From assembly GCF_000826645.1 (NCBI RefSeq), contig NZ_JXJP01000003.1:62001-126000 (forward strand): a DNA stretch of 64,000 bases, read 5' to 3'. The position numbers and the translations under genes were made by a program. Under the pieces are notes generated by a model, which did no database searches, was not told the origin of the DNA, and saw only the letters and a program-made list of their open reading frames with translations. Positions within the stretch are counted from its first letter, which is position 1. Each line of letters opens with the position of its first letter. This document shows positions 1-9,026 of this stretch, piece after piece. Source of the stretch: Psychroserpens mesophilus (GTDB lineage Bacteria; Bacteroidota; Bacteroidia; Flavobacteriales; Flavobacteriaceae).

Positions 1-892
1 CTTCAATATTAGTTTGACTTTTAGCGAAATCGGCATCTTCTTTTTTATCATAAGAAATGGCATTAATACATCTCGAAACTTCTGCACCAGAAGCATAAGG
101 AGATCTCACTGCTAAAGAATTAGATATGTTAACTTGAGCACCATAATTAAACTCGTAATCATTAATACTTGACTTATAAGACACTAATTTTTCAAGGTTA
201 ACTTCACCACCAATAACGTTAAAGGAATTACCTTCACAGTAACTTACCATAACATTTTCTATAATAGTTTGTTGACCAACACCAGCCAGTGTTAATCCGT
301 TGAAGTATCCATAATCTTTAGTTCGCTTTCCGGCAAACTCAATTCTAACATATTTTAAAATTCCTGAATAGCTATCTGAGTTAGTTCCACCATAGCTTAT
401 ATCTTTAGCAGATGAAGAATTTAATCCAAAGTTTAACACATTTTCTTTACTAATTGTATTTGTTGGCGCATCACCAAGAATGAATAATCCGCCCCAATCT
501 CCTGGTTTTTTTAAACTTCTTCCAGAGGTAAATATTATTGGATCGGTATGCGTTCCATTAGCAACAATTTTAGATCCGTTACTTATAGTTAAAGAACCTT
601 TGGTTTTAAAATCACCTATGATGATTGTGCCAGGTTCGATAGTAAGTGTCGTGCTGTCTGTTACAAAGACATCTCCTAATAACATGTAAACATCTCCTTT
701 GTACAATTTGGTGTCTCTGGTAATGTTTCCACTTAAGATTTGAGTAGGCTTACCGTAATCAACTTTATTAGGTTTAAATTCAGTCCAAGGATTTAGCCAA
801 TTATCATAGCCAGTTATTCCCTTTTCTTGCTGGGCAAAAACGTTGCCATACACTAGTAAGAACAAAAGTGCAAATTGAGTAATTTTTTTCAT
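1..892 (-). CDS. Secreted beta-helix-like surface protein (C-terminus beyond window)
   Basis: The frame opens with an ATG at 892 and stays open to base 1, so at least 297 residues are present and the C-terminus is missing. Residues 1-21 form a signal peptide (hydrophobic core ending VFAQ). The body has short strand-rich repeats such as TLTIEPGTIIIGDFKTKGSL and DWGGLFILGDAPTN, the pattern of right-handed parallel beta-helix proteins common in Flavobacteriia. Those are usually exported and often carry a C-terminal T9SS sorting domain, which cannot be checked here. Similar proteins are sometimes misannotated as multidrug transporters. Role unknown; probably cell-surface. A strong promoter match lies at 943-973. 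Confidence 0.75.
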   Translation of the reverse strand, partial: MKKITQFALLFLLVYGNVFAQQEKGITGYDNWLNPWTEFKPNKVDYGKPTQILSGNITRDTKLYKGDVYMLLGDVFVTDSTTLTIEPGTIIIGDFKTKGSLTISNGSKIVANGTHTDPIIFTSGRSLKKPGDWGGLFILGDAPTNTISKENVLNFGLNSSSAKDISYGGTNSDSYSGILKYVRIEFAGKRTKDYGYFNGLTLAGVGQQTIIENVMVSYCEGNSFNVIGGEVNLEKLVSYKSSINDYEFNYGAQVNISNSLAVRSPYASGAEVSRCINAISYDKKEDADFAKSQTNIE

Positions 893-942
893 AGTGGTTA
901 AATTCATTTAGTTTAGATAAGTGGGCTCTTAAATATAAGTAT

Positions 943-973
943 CAAACATAGGCTTTATACTTATGAAATGCAA
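943..973 (-). promoter_or_regulatory. Bacteroidota-type promoter for the 892 gene
   Basis: On the minus strand there is a TTTG box ending at 971, a 20-nt spacer, then TATGTTTG at 950-943. This matches the Bacteroidota consensus TTG-N19..21-TAnnTTTG exactly. It lies about 50 nt upstream of the ATG at 892. The -33 box falls inside the conserved element at 963-991. Confidence 0.6.
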
Positions 974-991
974 ATAATATCGATGAAATAC
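963..991. repeat. Conserved 29-bp element, copy 1
   Basis: This stretch matches 1781-1809 at 25 of 29 positions, including the core ATGCAAATA and the end CGATGAAATAC. It covers the -33 box of the promoter for the 892 gene, so it could be an activator site. A weaker third version (AATGCACGTATTTAATCGAT) lies near 1961-1980. Confidence 0.55.
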
Positions 992-1112
992 ACTTTTTTG
1001 ATACTTGAATAGTATTTTTCTTACAAAATATAAGAATTTTAATGTTAAAGTGTAGTGATAAGCTAATGCTCAGATAATCAATTGTTTTAAAATTGAAACT
1101 ATGGTGCATTAA

Positions 1113-1143
1113 AAAAGCCTCAACATTTTGGGTTGAGGCTTTT
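1113..1143 (-). terminator. Rho-independent terminator of the 1171-1644 gene
   Basis: A 12-bp stem (AAAAGCCTCAAC with GTTGAGGCTTTT) encloses a 7-nt loop and is followed on the minus strand by a T run. It sits 28 nt after the stop codon at 1171. Confidence 0.85.
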
Positions 1144-1170
1144 CAAAAACGGAAATTAATATGGCTAATA

Positions 1171-1644
1171 CTAATCAGCTTTATAATCGTTATAGGTGTG
1201 TAAGGATTTTAGTGTTTCTTCGTAAAAAAGAATAGCAGCAATTAAATCTCTTGTGTCTGAATATGGTAATATAGTTTTCTGAAATTCAATTGTACTATCA
1301 AAATAACTTACAGAAGCTTCAACATTGTTTTCAAGTGCTTTTTTGTTTTCCTTAGTATCAGGAATCCCTAAATCGGACATCGTGATACCAGGTTTTGTGG
1401 CAAAAGCAATATTTGGTAAAATATTTACGATAACTTTAATACGTTCGGTATATAAAGTGAGTAATTCGCCTTTTGACATTCTGTCTAATTCATCATGACT
1501 ATGGTATTTAGAAATGTTCACTTTACCACTTATGATGTTCATTGAAGCATCTTTTTTCTTAGTTGAGGCTTTTTTATCCTGAGCGAAACTGATGCTAGCA
1601 ATCAGAAAAAAAGATAGGATTAATAAAGTAGATTTTGTTCTCAT
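1171..1644 (-). CDS. Small secreted protein of unknown function
   Basis: 157 residues with a clear signal peptide (residues 1-21, ending SISFAQ) followed by a lysine-rich linker. The mature part is mostly helical by composition and has no motif I recognise. It has its own promoter at 1675-1704 and terminator at 1113-1143, so it is monocistronic. It is divergent from the intradiol-dioxygenase-like gene at 2094. Probably periplasmic. Function unknown. Confidence 0.75.
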   Translation of the reverse strand: MRTKSTLLILSFFLIASISFAQDKKASTKKKDASMNIISGKVNISKYHSHDELDRMSKGELLTLYTERIKVIVNILPNIAFATKPGITMSDLGIPDTKENKKALENNVEASVSYFDSTIEFQKTILPYSDTRDLIAAILFYEETLKSLHTYNDYKAD

Positions 1645-1674
1645 TTTTCGAGTTTTTAGTTAATCTGGGTGAAA

Positions 1675-1704
1675 CAAATCTATACATTTTATTAAAAAAA
1701 ACAA
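1675..1704 (-). promoter_or_regulatory. Bacteroidota-type promoter for the 1644 gene
   Basis: On the minus strand TTG (1704-1702), a 19-nt spacer and TAGATTTG (1682-1675) match the consensus fully. The start codon at 1644 would give a leader of roughly 25 nt. Confidence 0.6.
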
Positions 1705-1766
1705 CAATATTTCAGATTTTTTTGCAAATTATTTTTCCATATGAAATGCATATTTCTTGGTTAAAC

Positions 1767-1809
1767 TGCATTTTTACTAGATAAAATGCAAATATTTACG
1801 ATGAAATAC
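1767..1809. repeat. Conserved 29-bp element, copy 2, joined to an inverted repeat
   Basis: Bases 1781-1809 match 963-991 at 25 of 29 positions. Its left edge forms a perfect 8-bp inverted repeat with upstream sequence (TGCATTTT 1767-1774, AAAATGCA 1783-1790), the usual look of a dimer-binding operator. Confidence 0.5.
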
Positions 1810-2036
1810 TATTGTGATTTAAGTGGTTTATATTCTCTTGAAATGTTCAATTTTGAATATTTTAACTTCAGTTTTTTCTACTTTAATGAAATTTTCTTCT
1901 TAATAATCAATATAAATTTTAGTCATTTATAAAACCATAATTCTATCGTTTTAAATTGAAAAATGCACGTATTTAATCGATAGATTTTGCAGATTGATTC
2001 ATTTCGTCGTACTAATGTTACGCTAATTCGATTTTA

Positions 2037-2068
2037 TTGAGTTATTGAATGAAAATCATAGAAATTTG
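2037..2068 (+). promoter_or_regulatory. Possible promoter for the 2094 gene
   Basis: TTG at 2037-2039, a 21-nt spacer and GAAATTTG at 2061-2068 match the Bacteroidota consensus with one mismatch (G for T in the -7 box). The leader would be about 20 nt. Confidence 0.4.
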
Positions 2069-2093
2069 ATGTATCCCAAAATACTTATTGACA

Positions 2094-2711
2094 ATGAAAT
2101 ACCTATTTACTTCGATTTGCCTTACTTTTTTTATTAGTAGTACCACGTTCGTGAATGCTCAAGCATCTATTGATAATTCTAAAGATTTTATAGAACGTAG
2201 CCCAGTATATGATTACACTGAAGCGCAATTAAATAACACAGATACGATTCCTGGATTTGAATCTAAATTGAATAAACTCAAGATTACAGGAACTATCTAT
2301 GAAAGTGATGGTGTTACTCCAGCAAAAGATGTAATATTATATATTGATCAGGCCGATGAGAATGGCGATTTTGATTTGCGTTATACTAATGAGAAGCGTT
2401 ATGTATATAACAGAGGCTGGATAAAAACTGATGCTGATGGAACGTATACATTTTACACGTACATACCTGGAAACGATAGACGCTACAATCAAATGCAACA
2501 ACTATTTCCTATTGTAAAAGAGCCTTCTAAAGACGCCTATGAGATTGCTTCATTTCTTTTTAATGACGACCCGTTTCTAACGAAAACATGTCGCAAAAGA
2601 TTAACTAAAAAAGGAGATCCTAGTCGAATACTGACTCCTAAAATTGTAGATGGATTACATGTGGTTGAAAAGGATATTATTCTCAAAACAGCAGAAAATT
2701 CTACAAAATAG
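2094..2711 (+). CDS. Secreted intradiol-dioxygenase-fold protein lacking the metal ligands
   Basis: I start at the ATG at 2094; an in-frame TTG two codons earlier is less likely. Residues 1-23 are a signal peptide. The rest follows the layout of Bacteroidota secreted intradiol ring-cleavage dioxygenase-like proteins: LKITGTIYESDG near residue 60, then RGWIKTDADGTYTFYTYIPG, then NDDPFLTK. Active members have a Tyr just after the PG (PGxYP) and a His-x-His pair about ten residues on as iron ligands. Here the PG is followed by NDRRYNQMQQ, so the Tyr and both His are gone. Fold assignment is fairly sure; loss of catalysis is inferred. It could be a structural or binding paralogue. Confidence 0.7.
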   Translation: MKYLFTSICLTFFISSTTFVNAQASIDNSKDFIERSPVYDYTEAQLNNTDTIPGFESKLNKLKITGTIYESDGVTPAKDVILYIDQADENGDFDLRYTNEKRYVYNRGWIKTDADGTYTFYTYIPGNDRRYNQMQQLFPIVKEPSKDAYEIASFLFNDDPFLTKTCRKRLTKKGDPSRILTPKIVDGLHVVEKDIILKTAENSTK

Positions 2712-2722
2712 GAGGTAAGTGA

Positions 2723-3631
2723 TTAATTTTCAATCACTAATTTTTGACCTGGTTTTATAACTGAAGTCTTACTTATGGCATTAGTTTTGCACAAAGCAGC
2801 GATTGATACATTATTTGTTCTGGAAATTCTAGACAATGTATCACCACGTTTTACGATATAAATTCTTTTTTGTTTTTTCAGACTCGTAAAGGCATCTTCT
2901 TCAGTAAGTATAGGAGATATTTTACTTTGGCGTAAGGAGTTGTGTACATAAGGTCGCGTCCACTGTTGAGTAACCCAAATTTCATTAGACCTGATCGCAT
3001 TGGATTCATCAAACTCAAATAAATATTCAGGATTTATAGCGATACCTTTATAATTTATAACCAAATGTAAATGACTACCTCTGGCATTTCCTGATACACC
3101 ACCTTTACCTAAATATTGTCCTTTGAATACAGAGTCGTTTTCTTTTACACCATATTCCGATAAATGTGCATAGACAGTTTCTAAGCCATTATAGTGTCTA
3201 ACGACTACAGTTTTACCATGACCTTTTGAGTAACGTGACATTCTTACAATGCCATCAAACATTGCATACAAACTGTCACCAGTTATTAAATCGATATCAA
3301 TACCTTTATGAGCTCTTCCTCGTCGCCAGCCATATCGAGACGTAACGACTTTATTTTTAGATATAGGAGATGCATAAGTTGAATCATTAAACTCAAGTTG
3401 TAGAGGAAATATGACCACTTCATCTTTATAAGGATTATAAACGGTATGATCCCAATATTCAGCTTTTATATCCTTGTGTATTATTGTATCCTGTTTGACA
3501 ACTAGATCGGTAGAGTCAATTTTTTTAATAACTTCGAAATCTAACTTATCAACAACTTTTAAATCTAATTTTTTTTGACTGTAAACACTTAAAGATAATA
3601 GAGTTATAAGGCAGGTGGAAAGTAACTTCAT
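2723..3631 (-). CDS. M23 family metallopeptidase with C-terminal LysM
   Basis: 302 residues: signal peptide 1-18, a linker, then an M23 (LytM-type) zinc endopeptidase domain with the ligand motifs RAHKGIDID (His108, Asp112) and HLHL (His187, His189), plus YAHL at about 154-157. A LysM peptidoglycan-binding domain occupies about 255-301 (YIVKRGDTLSRISR...GQKLVIEN). All active-site residues are present, so it should be an active peptidoglycan endopeptidase in the periplasm, with a role in wall remodelling or division. It converges on the 2094 gene with only 11 bp between stop codons and no obvious terminator. Confidence 0.9.
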   Translation of the reverse strand: MKLLSTCLITLLSLSVYSQKKLDLKVVDKLDFEVIKKIDSTDLVVKQDTIIHKDIKAEYWDHTVYNPYKDEVVIFPLQLEFNDSTYASPISKNKVVTSRYGWRRGRAHKGIDIDLITGDSLYAMFDGIVRMSRYSKGHGKTVVVRHYNGLETVYAHLSEYGVKENDSVFKGQYLGKGGVSGNARGSHLHLVINYKGIAINPEYLFEFDESNAIRSNEIWVTQQWTRPYVHNSLRQSKISPILTEEDAFTSLKKQKRIYIVKRGDTLSRISRTNNVSIAALCKTNAISKTSVIKPGQKLVIEN

Positions 3632-3918
3632 AAATAATAATAAAAATGCTAATTTTTTCGATTGCCGAATATAAAAAATTAAATATTTAAAAAATGTTAA
3701 AATTTTTTATAAATCACATGAAGACTTCATCACATATTGTTTTAATTACATAAAATTAACTGAAACACGTTGGTTTTCTTAAGGGTGTCTTTTATGTTGT
3801 TAGTGTAATCACCTAATTAATTTCCATTTGAGTTAAAGATTTGATGCTTAAAATCAATCACATTTAACGATAAGTAGCATATTACCTGTGAAAGTAATAG
3901 TTAAACAATAACACAAAC

Positions 3919-4545
3919 ATGGAAAACATATTAGTAGCAGGTGCCACAGGCACAACAGGAAAAAAAGTAATACAATTATTAAAATCCTCACAATATTTTG
4001 AGCCTATTGCAATGATTCGTAATGAAAATCAAAAGGCACAATTTGAAGCACAACACATCAAGACGGTATTTGGTGATCTTGAAAAGGAGGTTTCACATAC
4101 TTTACAGAATATAGATAAAGTTGTTTTTGCCGCTGGATCTGGAGGAAAGAAGGTAGTAGAAGTTGACCAAGAAGGCGCCAAAAAAATGATTAGGGCATCT
4201 GAAGATTCTAATATCAAGAAATTTGTAATGTTAAGTTCTATGGGAGCAGATAATCCCGAAGAAAGCAATGACCTTTTTGAATATTTAAAGGCTAAACATA
4301 ATGCTGATGAATATTTAAAGTCGTCAAATTTAAAATACACCATAGTTAGACCTGGTAGTTTGACTAACGAAAAAGGGACTGGTAAAATTAAATTGTCAAA
4401 ATCACTTAATGAGTTTGGAGAGATTTCTCGTGACGATGTAGCGCAAACTTTAGTTAGATCACTTCATGATGACGCACCAAATCTAACAACATTTGAAATT
4501 TTGAAAGGGGATACACTTATAGGTAAAGCTTTAGAAAACGCCTAA
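3919..4545 (+). CDS. NAD(P)-binding atypical SDR family oxidoreductase
   Basis: 208 residues. The N-terminus has the dinucleotide-binding loop GATGTTGKKV (residues 8-17), and the body carries LSSMGADNPEE and YTIVRPGSLT, typical of the atypical SDR (SDR5/NmrA-like, YwnB-like) group. These bind NAD(P)H as flavin-reductase-like or redox-sensing proteins; the substrate is not predictable. Length is normal and there is no signal peptide, so it is cytoplasmic. It stands alone, ends at a bidirectional terminator and is convergent with the aldehyde dehydrogenase operon. Confidence 0.85.
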   Translation: MENILVAGATGTTGKKVIQLLKSSQYFEPIAMIRNENQKAQFEAQHIKTVFGDLEKEVSHTLQNIDKVVFAAGSGGKKVVEVDQEGAKKMIRASEDSNIKKFVMLSSMGADNPEESNDLFEYLKAKHNADEYLKSSNLKYTIVRPGSLTNEKGTGKIKLSKSLNEFGEISRDDVAQTLVRSLHDDAPNLTTFEILKGDTLIGKALENA

Positions 4546-4575
4546 GAATTAAAACTTAAATAAGCAATAAAAAAA

Positions 4576-4603
4576 AACACCCAAATTATTACATTTGGGT
4601 GTT
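4576..4603. terminator. Bidirectional terminator
   Basis: An 11-bp perfect stem (AACACCCAAAT with ATTTGGGTGTT) with a 6-nt loop has an A tract before it and a T tract after it. It lies between two convergent genes and can serve both. Confidence 0.85.
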
Positions 4604-4617
4604 TTCTTATTTGTGAA

Positions 4618-6015
4618 TTAGTCTTCACTAATCATAATGGATTTAACATTCACGAATTCTTTCATTCCGAAACCACCATGTTCTCGTCCATAACCTGAAT
4701 CTTTTACGCCTCCAAAAGGCATGTTAGGTTCAGCTAATCCAAACGAATTGATAAATATCATACCAGTATCAAAATAGGTTTCAGCAAGTTTAGTAGCTCG
4801 TTGTATATCTTTTGAAAAAATACCACCTCCTAATCCAAAACGGCTATCATTTGCTATTCTCATCGCATCATCATCATCTTTAGCCATGATTAAGGATGCA
4901 ACTGGACCAAAAAGTTCATCATCATATGCTGGTTGTCCAGGTTTTACATCTTTTAAAACTGTTGCAGGATAATAATAACCTTCACCTTCCAAAGGTGTAC
5001 CTCCACAAAGTATAGTCGCACCGTTTTTAACACTTTCTGTTACCTGATCATGCAATTTGTCTCTTAAATCTTCTCTGGCCATTGGTCCGAGATCTGTGTC
5101 TTCATTTTTAGGATTTCCTAAATTTAATTCAGACATCGCCTTAACAAAAGCTTGTTTGAATTCCTCATAGACTGATGCTACAGCTATAAATCGTTTTGCA
5201 GCAATACATGTTTCTCCATTGTTGTAGATTCTTCCCTTTACCGACTTTTCAACAGCCTCTTCAATATCAGCATCATGAAGAATTAAATAGGCATCATTGC
5301 TACCTAGTTCCAATACTGTTTTTTTAAGTTGTTCTCCTGCTTTTTTACCAATGACTTTTCCAGCACTCGGACTTCCAGTTAAGGTGACACCTCTAATTAA
5401 TTTATGTTTGATGATTGCATCAGATTGGTCGTGATTAATAACCAAAACGCTAAACAATCCGTCAGGTAAGCCAGCGGCTTTAAAAATGGATTCTAATAGC
5501 TTCGCAGTTCCCGTAACATTACCTGCATGTTTTAAAAGCACACTATTTCCCGCCATGAGATTAGCTATAGCATAACGAATCACCTGATATGAAGGATAAT
5601 TCCATGGTTGAATACCGTATATAATTCCGATAGGCGCATAGGTAATAATTCCTTTTCCACCATTAGATAATTGGCGTTCTTCATTTTTTAGAGTTTCCGC
5701 TGCATGTTCAGCGCAATAATTACAAATGGCTTCACAAAGGTCAACTTCCTGATTACTTTGTGAAAGCAGTTTTCCCATTTCATCAGTCATTAACTCAGCA
5801 AGTTCCGACTTGTAATTCTGAAGTTCATTACCAATGGATTTAATAATTTCTGCACGTTCTTCAAACGACGTTAAGCGCCATTTTAAAAATGCCTGATGTG
5901 ATTGCTGAATTATTAATTCTACGACATCATCTGTCATATAAGAATACGTTTCCAAGGTCGTTCCATTGGAAGGATTTATAGTACTAAAGGTATCTGTTTT
6001 TGTTTGAGTTTGCAT
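4618..6015 (-). CDS. NAD(P)-dependent aldehyde dehydrogenase, succinate-semialdehyde dehydrogenase-like
   Basis: The frame extends to 6057, but that overlaps the upstream gene; the ATG at 6015 (MQTQTKTDTF) leaves a 19-nt gap and gives 465 residues, normal for this class. ALDH signatures are intact: the PWNYP turn, GNSVLLKHAGN, the catalytic Glu in LELGSND and the catalytic Cys in NNGETCIAAKRF. Closest by eye to GabD/Sad-type succinate-semialdehyde dehydrogenases, which oxidise the aldehyde to succinate. It is the second gene of an operon with the SDR at 6035-6775. Exact substrate not shown. Confidence 0.88.
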   Translation of the reverse strand: MQTQTKTDTFSTINPSNGTTLETYSYMTDDVVELIIQQSHQAFLKWRLTSFEERAEIIKSIGNELQNYKSELAELMTDEMGKLLSQSNQEVDLCEAICNYCAEHAAETLKNEERQLSNGGKGIITYAPIGIIYGIQPWNYPSYQVIRYAIANLMAGNSVLLKHAGNVTGTAKLLESIFKAAGLPDGLFSVLVINHDQSDAIIKHKLIRGVTLTGSPSAGKVIGKKAGEQLKKTVLELGSNDAYLILHDADIEEAVEKSVKGRIYNNGETCIAAKRFIAVASVYEEFKQAFVKAMSELNLGNPKNEDTDLGPMAREDLRDKLHDQVTESVKNGATILCGGTPLEGEGYYYPATVLKDVKPGQPAYDDELFGPVASLIMAKDDDDAMRIANDSRFGLGGGIFSKDIQRATKLAETYFDTGMIFINSFGLAEPNMPFGGVKDSGYGREHGGFGMKEFVNVKSIMISED

Positions 6016-6034
6016 TTGTTTGGTTTTAGTTTTA

Positions 6035-6775
6035 TTATTTCTGCTCACTAGGAACAATATATATGTCGTTTATATTCACACGTTTGGGTTGCGATAGTGC
6101 ATAATAAATGGCATTGGCAATGTCCTCTGATTCCAGTGTGGTCATTTTTTGCATCTCAGACAATTTATCTTTTATATCCTCATCGGTTATGGTACTTGTA
6201 AGATTTGTGTCAACAGCACCAGGCTCGATAGAAGTTACATTTATATTATACTTTGGTGCTAACTCCTGGCGCAAACCTTCCGAGAACATTTTTACAGCAG
6301 ATTTTGTTGCACAATACACTGCACCTCCAGGAAAATAGCGATGAGCGGCCATGGATGAAATATTTATGATATCACCACCATTATTTTCAATGAGTTGTGG
6401 TAAAACTGAAGACACACCGTTTAAAACACCTTTTATGTTAACATCTACCATTTGGTCCCATTCCTCTGTTTTTAGTTTCTCAACAAATGACAATGGCATC
6501 AAACCAGCATTATTAATTAGTCCGTCTACTTTTCCAAAAGTCGCCACAGATTTGGCAACAGCTTCATCAAAATCACCTTTCTTAGTCACATCGCCTGGTG
6601 TTACCAAAGCTTTTCCTCCTGCTTTTTCGATACTTGTTTTGAGCTTGTTCAATTTTTCAGTACTTCTTGACATCAATACCACATTTGCACCATGATTTGA
6701 TAATTTTTTTGCAGTGGCTTCGCCAATTCCGCTTGATGCTCCAGTGATAATAAAGGTTCTGTTTTCTAAATTCAT
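6035..6775 (-). CDS. Classical SDR family oxidoreductase
   Basis: I place the start at the ATG at 6775 (MNLENRTF); an upstream ATG at 6811 would add a lysine- and asparagine-rich tail not usual in the family. 246 residues. Cofactor motif TGASSGIGEA (about residues 11-20), NNAG (about 87-90), catalytic Ser in INISSMAA and YCATK (Tyr-x3-Lys) give a full SDR active site. Closest to broad-range YdfG-like NADP oxidoreductases. Co-transcribed with the aldehyde dehydrogenase, which suggests successive oxidation steps on one substrate; that pairing is inference. Confidence 0.88.
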   Translation of the reverse strand: MNLENRTFIITGASSGIGEATAKKLSNHGANVVLMSRSTEKLNKLKTSIEKAGGKALVTPGDVTKKGDFDEAVAKSVATFGKVDGLINNAGLMPLSFVEKLKTEEWDQMVDVNIKGVLNGVSSVLPQLIENNGGDIINISSMAAHRYFPGGAVYCATKSAVKMFSEGLRQELAPKYNINVTSIEPGAVDTNLTSTITDEDIKDKLSEMQKMTTLESEDIANAIYYALSQPKRVNINDIYIVPSEQK

Positions 6776-6946
6776 ATTTTTTTTTTTTGGGTTAAACTTA
6801 TTGAACTTCAATATAACTGTACAAATAAGAAGAGCTTTGCTGTTTTGTAAATGATGTTAACCCATATCATATGCATTGTGATTTTAGTTAAAACGAATGA
6901 GATCCTTAATTTGAACAGAAACCATAGTTACATAGTGAGAAATACA

Positions 6947-6954
6947 TATCTTTG
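6947..6954 (+). promoter_or_regulatory. -7 promoter box for the M13 peptidase gene
   Basis: TATCTTTG matches the Bacteroidota -7 consensus exactly, 21 nt before the start codon. I see no TTG at the expected -33 distance, so support is partial. Confidence 0.4.
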
Positions 6955-6975
6955 AGAAACAAAATTTAATGTATC

Positions 6976-9006
6976 ATGAAAAATATTTTTTGCTTCTCCA
7001 TAATTTTTCTAGTAGTAGTATCTTGTAAAAATGACAAAACGGTTGATCTTTCTGAAACAAGACAAGACATCAAACCAATCGTTTTTGAAGGTATTGATCC
7101 ATTGATACAACCAGGTGATGATTTCTTTAATCATGTGAATAAAACTTGGATGGATGATGCTGTTATTGCAGATGATCAGGTAGGTGTTGGTGCTTATCGA
7201 TTTTTAAACATTCCACAAGAAGAATTACTTAAAAATATATTGGAAGAGGTTTCTAAGGAGAGTCATCCAGAAGGTAGCATAGAGCAGAAGGTAGGCGATT
7301 TTTACGCTTCAGGAATGGATACTGTAAGCATTGATAATCGTGGCATGAAACCAATTCAGTCAATATTAGATAGAATTGACGCTATTGATAATATCGATTC
7401 AATGCTCGAGTTTGTAGCAACTCAGATGCAAACAGGAGATTATTCATTCATTAATCCATATATTTCTCCTGATCAAGAAGATAGCTCTGTAAATATGTTG
7501 CATTTTGCTCAAACGGGATTGGGTTTGCCAGATCGGGATTACTATTTTGTAGAAGACCCTTCAGTAGACCAAATTCAGAAGGCCTATAAAACCTATTTGG
7601 CAAAACTTTTTGAACTGGTTGGAGATGCTAATGTTTATGCCAAGTCAGACATAGTTTATAACATTGAAAAGCAACTTGCAGAATCTCATAAAACAAGAGT
7701 GCAACGTAGAATTATAAAGGAGAACTATCATAAAATGGCAGTTTCAGATTTACAAGTAAAGCACGCAAATATTGATTGGGTAAACATGCTTACTATTTTG
7801 GGAGCAGAGGTGGATTCAATTGATATTGCTCAGCCAGAGTATTACGACAGATTGAATAACATGCTGGTTTCGGTTCCTTTAAAAGATTGGAAGTTATTTC
7901 TTAAAGCGAATTCTATTGGTTCTCACGATAATATTCTAAGCAAGCCCTTTCAGGATGCATCCTTTGAATATTCTAAAGTATTATCTGGTCAGTCTGAGCA
8001 ACAATCACGTGCAAAACAAATGGTGCGTCGTGTGGATGGTCAAATTGGATTTGCTTTGGGGCAATTATATGTAAAGCGCTATTTTAACGAAGATGCTAAA
8101 AAGCGTGCACTAGATTTGGTTAATAATTTCCAGAAGGTCTTAGAAAAACGAATCGATAATCTCGATTGGATGAGTGATAGTACCAAAGTAAAAGCGAAAG
8201 ACAAACTTTATGCTATCAATAAAAAAATCGGCTATCCAGACGTTTGGAGAACTTACAATGTGTCCATTGATAGAAATACGTTTTTTGAAAACGTAGTAGC
8301 TTTACGCAGAGATGCTTATGAGTATGAATTAAAACAATTAAATCAAGCGCCTAACAGAGATGAATGGCATACAACTCCTTCAACGGTTACAGCGTATTAT
8401 AATCCGTCATTAAATGAAATCGTATTTCCAGCTGGTATTTTACAATCTCCATATTTTGATTTGTATGCCGATGATGCTTTAAATTATGGAGGAATAGGAA
8501 TGGTTATTGGTCACGAGTTTACCCATGCTTTTGATGATCAAGGTGCACAATACGACAAAAATGGAAATGTGACAAACTGGTGGACTGACGATGATTACAC
8601 AAAATTTAAAGCTAAAACGCAACAGATTATAGAGCAGTATGATGCATTTACGGTTTTAGACAGTGTACATTTAAAAGGCGCACTAACTGTTGGTGAAAAT
8701 ACAGCAGATAATGGAGGCATTGCTATTGCCTTTGATGCTTTTAAAATGACAAAGCAAGGTCAAGACACTACAAAAATTGGAGGTTATACGCCAAATCAAC
8801 GATTCTTTTTATCTGTTGCAAATATTTGGAAAGTAAAAATGCGTGATGAATATTTAAGAAATTATGTCGCTACTGATCCGCATTCGCCACCAATCTGGCG
8901 AGTTAACGGACCACTTATGAACTTTACACCGTTTTATGAAGCGTTTAATGTTCAGGAAGGCGAAGCAAATTATAGAAAAGAGGAGCAACGCATTAAGATC
9001 TGGTAA
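6976..9006 (+). CDS. M13 family metallopeptidase (PepO/neprilysin-like), lipoprotein
   Basis: 676 residues. The N-terminus is a lipoprotein signal with Cys at about residue 17 (VVVSCKN). The peptidase has HEFTH at 513-517 (zinc ligands and catalytic Glu), the third ligand in ENTAD (Glu574, Asp578), and the substrate-binding VNAF/NPSLNEI-type stretch before it. The C-terminal RVNGPLMNFTPFYEAF block is also family-typical. The length is normal and all catalytic residues are present. It should be anchored in an envelope membrane facing the periplasm or outside, cleaving oligopeptides. Monocistronic. Confidence 0.92.
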   Translation: MKNIFCFSIIFLVVVSCKNDKTVDLSETRQDIKPIVFEGIDPLIQPGDDFFNHVNKTWMDDAVIADDQVGVGAYRFLNIPQEELLKNILEEVSKESHPEGSIEQKVGDFYASGMDTVSIDNRGMKPIQSILDRIDAIDNIDSMLEFVATQMQTGDYSFINPYISPDQEDSSVNMLHFAQTGLGLPDRDYYFVEDPSVDQIQKAYKTYLAKLFELVGDANVYAKSDIVYNIEKQLAESHKTRVQRRIIKENYHKMAVSDLQVKHANIDWVNMLTILGAEVDSIDIAQPEYYDRLNNMLVSVPLKDWKLFLKANSIGSHDNILSKPFQDASFEYSKVLSGQSEQQSRAKQMVRRVDGQIGFALGQLYVKRYFNEDAKKRALDLVNNFQKVLEKRIDNLDWMSDSTKVKAKDKLYAINKKIGYPDVWRTYNVSIDRNTFFENVVALRRDAYEYELKQLNQAPNRDEWHTTPSTVTAYYNPSLNEIVFPAGILQSPYFDLYADDALNYGGIGMVIGHEFTHAFDDQGAQYDKNGNVTNWWTDDDYTKFKAKTQQIIEQYDAFTVLDSVHLKGALTVGENTADNGGIAIAFDAFKMTKQGQDTTKIGGYTPNQRFFLSVANIWKVKMRDEYLRNYVATDPHSPPIWRVNGPLMNFTPFYEAFNVQEGEANYRKEEQRIKIW

Positions 9007-9026
9007 TATAAGAATTTAACTTATAA

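Larger units (their letters stand above)
1645..2093. other. Divergent intergenic region with promoters and conserved element
   Basis: These 449 bases separate two divergent secreted-protein genes. They hold a promoter for each direction, the second copy of the 29-bp element, and an inverted repeat TGCATTTT-N8-AAAATGCA at 1767-1790. No open frame of note is present. Confidence 0.6.

Noticed and set aside
6351-6695. 114-residue plus-strand frame inside the SDR gene
   Set aside because: Shadow of the minus-strand SDR, which has all catalytic motifs.
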